A DNA stretch of 64,000 nucleotides from Pseudoruegeria sp. HB172150 (GTDB taxonomy: Bacteria > Pseudomonadota > Alphaproteobacteria > Rhodobacterales > Rhodobacteraceae): assembly GCF_013184805.1 (NCBI RefSeq), contig NZ_JAATNG010000002.1, positions 124,001-188,000 of the forward strand, given 5' to 3'. Under the pieces are notes generated by a model. It made no database searches and was not told the origin of the DNA. It was given only the letters and a program-made list of their open reading frames with translations. Shown piece after piece: positions 63,231 to 64,000 of this stretch. How positions within the stretch are numbered: position 1 is the stretch's first letter; each line of letters opens with the position of its first letter. The position numbers and the translations under genes were made by a program.

Positions 63231-64000
63231 TCACGGCTTCGCCTCGGCGAACCCACGGGAGATCAGTTCTTTCATGATCTCGTTCGTGCCACCGTATATG
63301 CGCTGGATACGAGCGTCGGTCCACATCTCGCCGACCTCGTATTCGGTCATATAGCCATACCCGCCGAAAAGCTGGAGGCATTCATCTAGGATGGTGCCCT
63401 GTGCCTCGCTAAGCCAGAGCTTGGCCATTGCGGCCTTCTCCACCGTCAGCTTGGCCTGCAGGTGCTCTGAAATGCACTGGTCGAGGAAGGCGCGGGACAC
63501 CTCGGCCTTTGTCTGGCATTCGGCGAGTTTGAAGCGGGTGTTCTGGAACTGCATGATCGGGCCGCCGAAGGCCTGCCGCTCGCGGCAATAGGCCATCGTG
63601 CGTTCCAGCGCGCCGTCGATGGCGCCCATGGCGCCGCAGGCGATGATCAACCGCTCCTGCGGGAGCTGCTGCATCATCTGGTAGAAGCCCTTGCCCTCGT
63701 CCTGGCCGAGGATGTTCTCGGGCGGGACTTCGACATTGTCGAAGAACAGCTCGGAGGTGTCCGCGGCGTGGCAGCCGATCTTTTCGAGGTTGCGCCCGCG
63801 TGAGAAGCCTTCGGCCCCGTCGGTTTCGACCACCACGAGCGAGGTCCCTTTGGCACCGGCCTTGGGGTCGGTCTTGGCGGCGACGACGATCAGGTTGGCG
63901 TGCTGACCGTTGGTGATGAAGACCTTCTGGCCGGAGACGCGGTAGGCATTGCCCTCGCGCACGGCTTTGGTCTTGATCGCCTGCACGTCGGAACCGGCAG
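63231..64000 (-). CDS. Acyl-CoA dehydrogenase, C-terminal part (partial)
   Basis: The frame is open to the right edge, so the N terminus lies outside the window; the codon at 63986 that could start it is probably internal (AGSDVQAIKTKAV). Visible are the middle beta domain (YRVSGQKVFITNGQHANLIV), then the C-terminal helical FAD domain (FGGYGYMTEYEVGEMWTDAR) and the catalytic-loop region IQRIYGGTNEIMKELISRG. It introduces the first double bond in beta-oxidation. A 268-bp space separates it from the GST gene, with an AACCG/CGGTT dyad (63041-63058). Confidence 0.93.
   Translation of the reverse strand, partial: AGSDVQAIKTKAVREGNAYRVSGQKVFITNGQHANLIVVAAKTDPKAGAKGTSLVVVETDGAEGFSRGRNLEKIGCHAADTSELFFDNVEVPPENILGQDEGKGFYQMMQQLPQERLIIACGAMGAIDGALERTMAYCRERQAFGGPIMQFQNTRFKLAECQTKAEVSRAFLDQCISEHLQAKLTVEKAAMAKLWLSEAQGTILDECLQLFGGYGYMTEYEVGEMWTDARIQRIYGGTNEIMKELISRGFAEAKP

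Overview
The window looks like a chromosomal segment of a high-G+C alphaproteobacterium of the order Rhodobacterales (roseobacter/Paracoccaceae type). Evidence: G+C-rich coding almost throughout, a VPLPA-CTERM sorting tail, Hint-domain and RTX proteins of the kind common in that order, the run helicase - S4 protein - FdxA - CarD, and a four-gene Anbu (proteasome-like) operon. Most of it is ordinary core and housekeeping sequence. I found no rRNA, tRNA, CRISPR array, integrase, transposase or prophage.

Layout. 1-7.5 kb: end of a threonine dehydratase-type enzyme, an SDR, DUF1178, a NUDIX hydrolase, a histone-deacetylase-like amidohydrolase, a Gfo/Idh/MocA oxidoreductase behind a LacI-type palindrome, a methyltransferase and small membrane, zinc-finger and secreted proteins. 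7.5-12.7 kb: accessory-looking stretch with a VPLPA-CTERM VWA protein, an OafA-type acyltransferase with SGNH domain and an A+T-richer gene for a membrane protein with pentapeptide repeats. 12.7-18.2 kb: oligoendopeptidase F, a short DnaB/RecA-like ATPase, and an ATP-dependent DNA ligase with its metallo-beta-lactamase exonuclease. 18.4-22.3 kb: the Anbu operon (circularly permuted ATP-grasp, alpha-E, transglutaminase-like, Anbu). 22.5-32.5 kb: a SIMPL protein, a 1256-residue one-pass membrane protein of unknown function, HppD with a divergent Lrp-type regulator, a PAS protein and a CPA2 cation/proton antiporter. 32.5-44.3 kb: cobT/cobS, carD, fdxA, an S4 RNA-binding protein and SUV3-like helicase, TPR, SCP2-like protein, hydrolase, a GGDEF-EAL protein with a degenerate EAL domain, and metY. 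44.5-53.9 kb: an RTX/LamG protein, DUF1330-DUF2239 divergent from a GIY-YIG protein with two operator-like palindromes between them, LysE, FkbM, DUF1428, an aminotransferase, an XRE regulator overlapping sdhE, and a MarR regulator. 54-64 kb: an acyl-CoA synthetase, a sulfotransferase, a Hint protein, and a beta-oxidation cluster (acyl-CoA dehydrogenase, GST, thiolase, three tandem cupins, FadJ).

The items most worth a second look are: (i) three paralogous cupins translationally coupled between thiolase and FadJ; (ii) the 1256-residue protein with a PilM/GspL-like N-terminal region and a PilP/GspC-like C-terminal region, joined by a long acidic linker carrying repeated RPG-type motifs; (iii) a 57-bp intergenic element present twice, 38 kb apart, carrying a promoter-like and LacI-operator-like sequence; (iv) the tandem ACCCGGGTAAAAA sites beside the ribbon-helix-helix-like DUF2239 protein; (v) an inverted pair of ~60-bp repeats at 54 kb and three CGCAAT motifs phased at exactly 11 bp before the Hint gene; and (vi) the Anbu operon, whose composition is known but whose substrate is not. 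Functional statements rest on motif recognition by eye; no database search was run.
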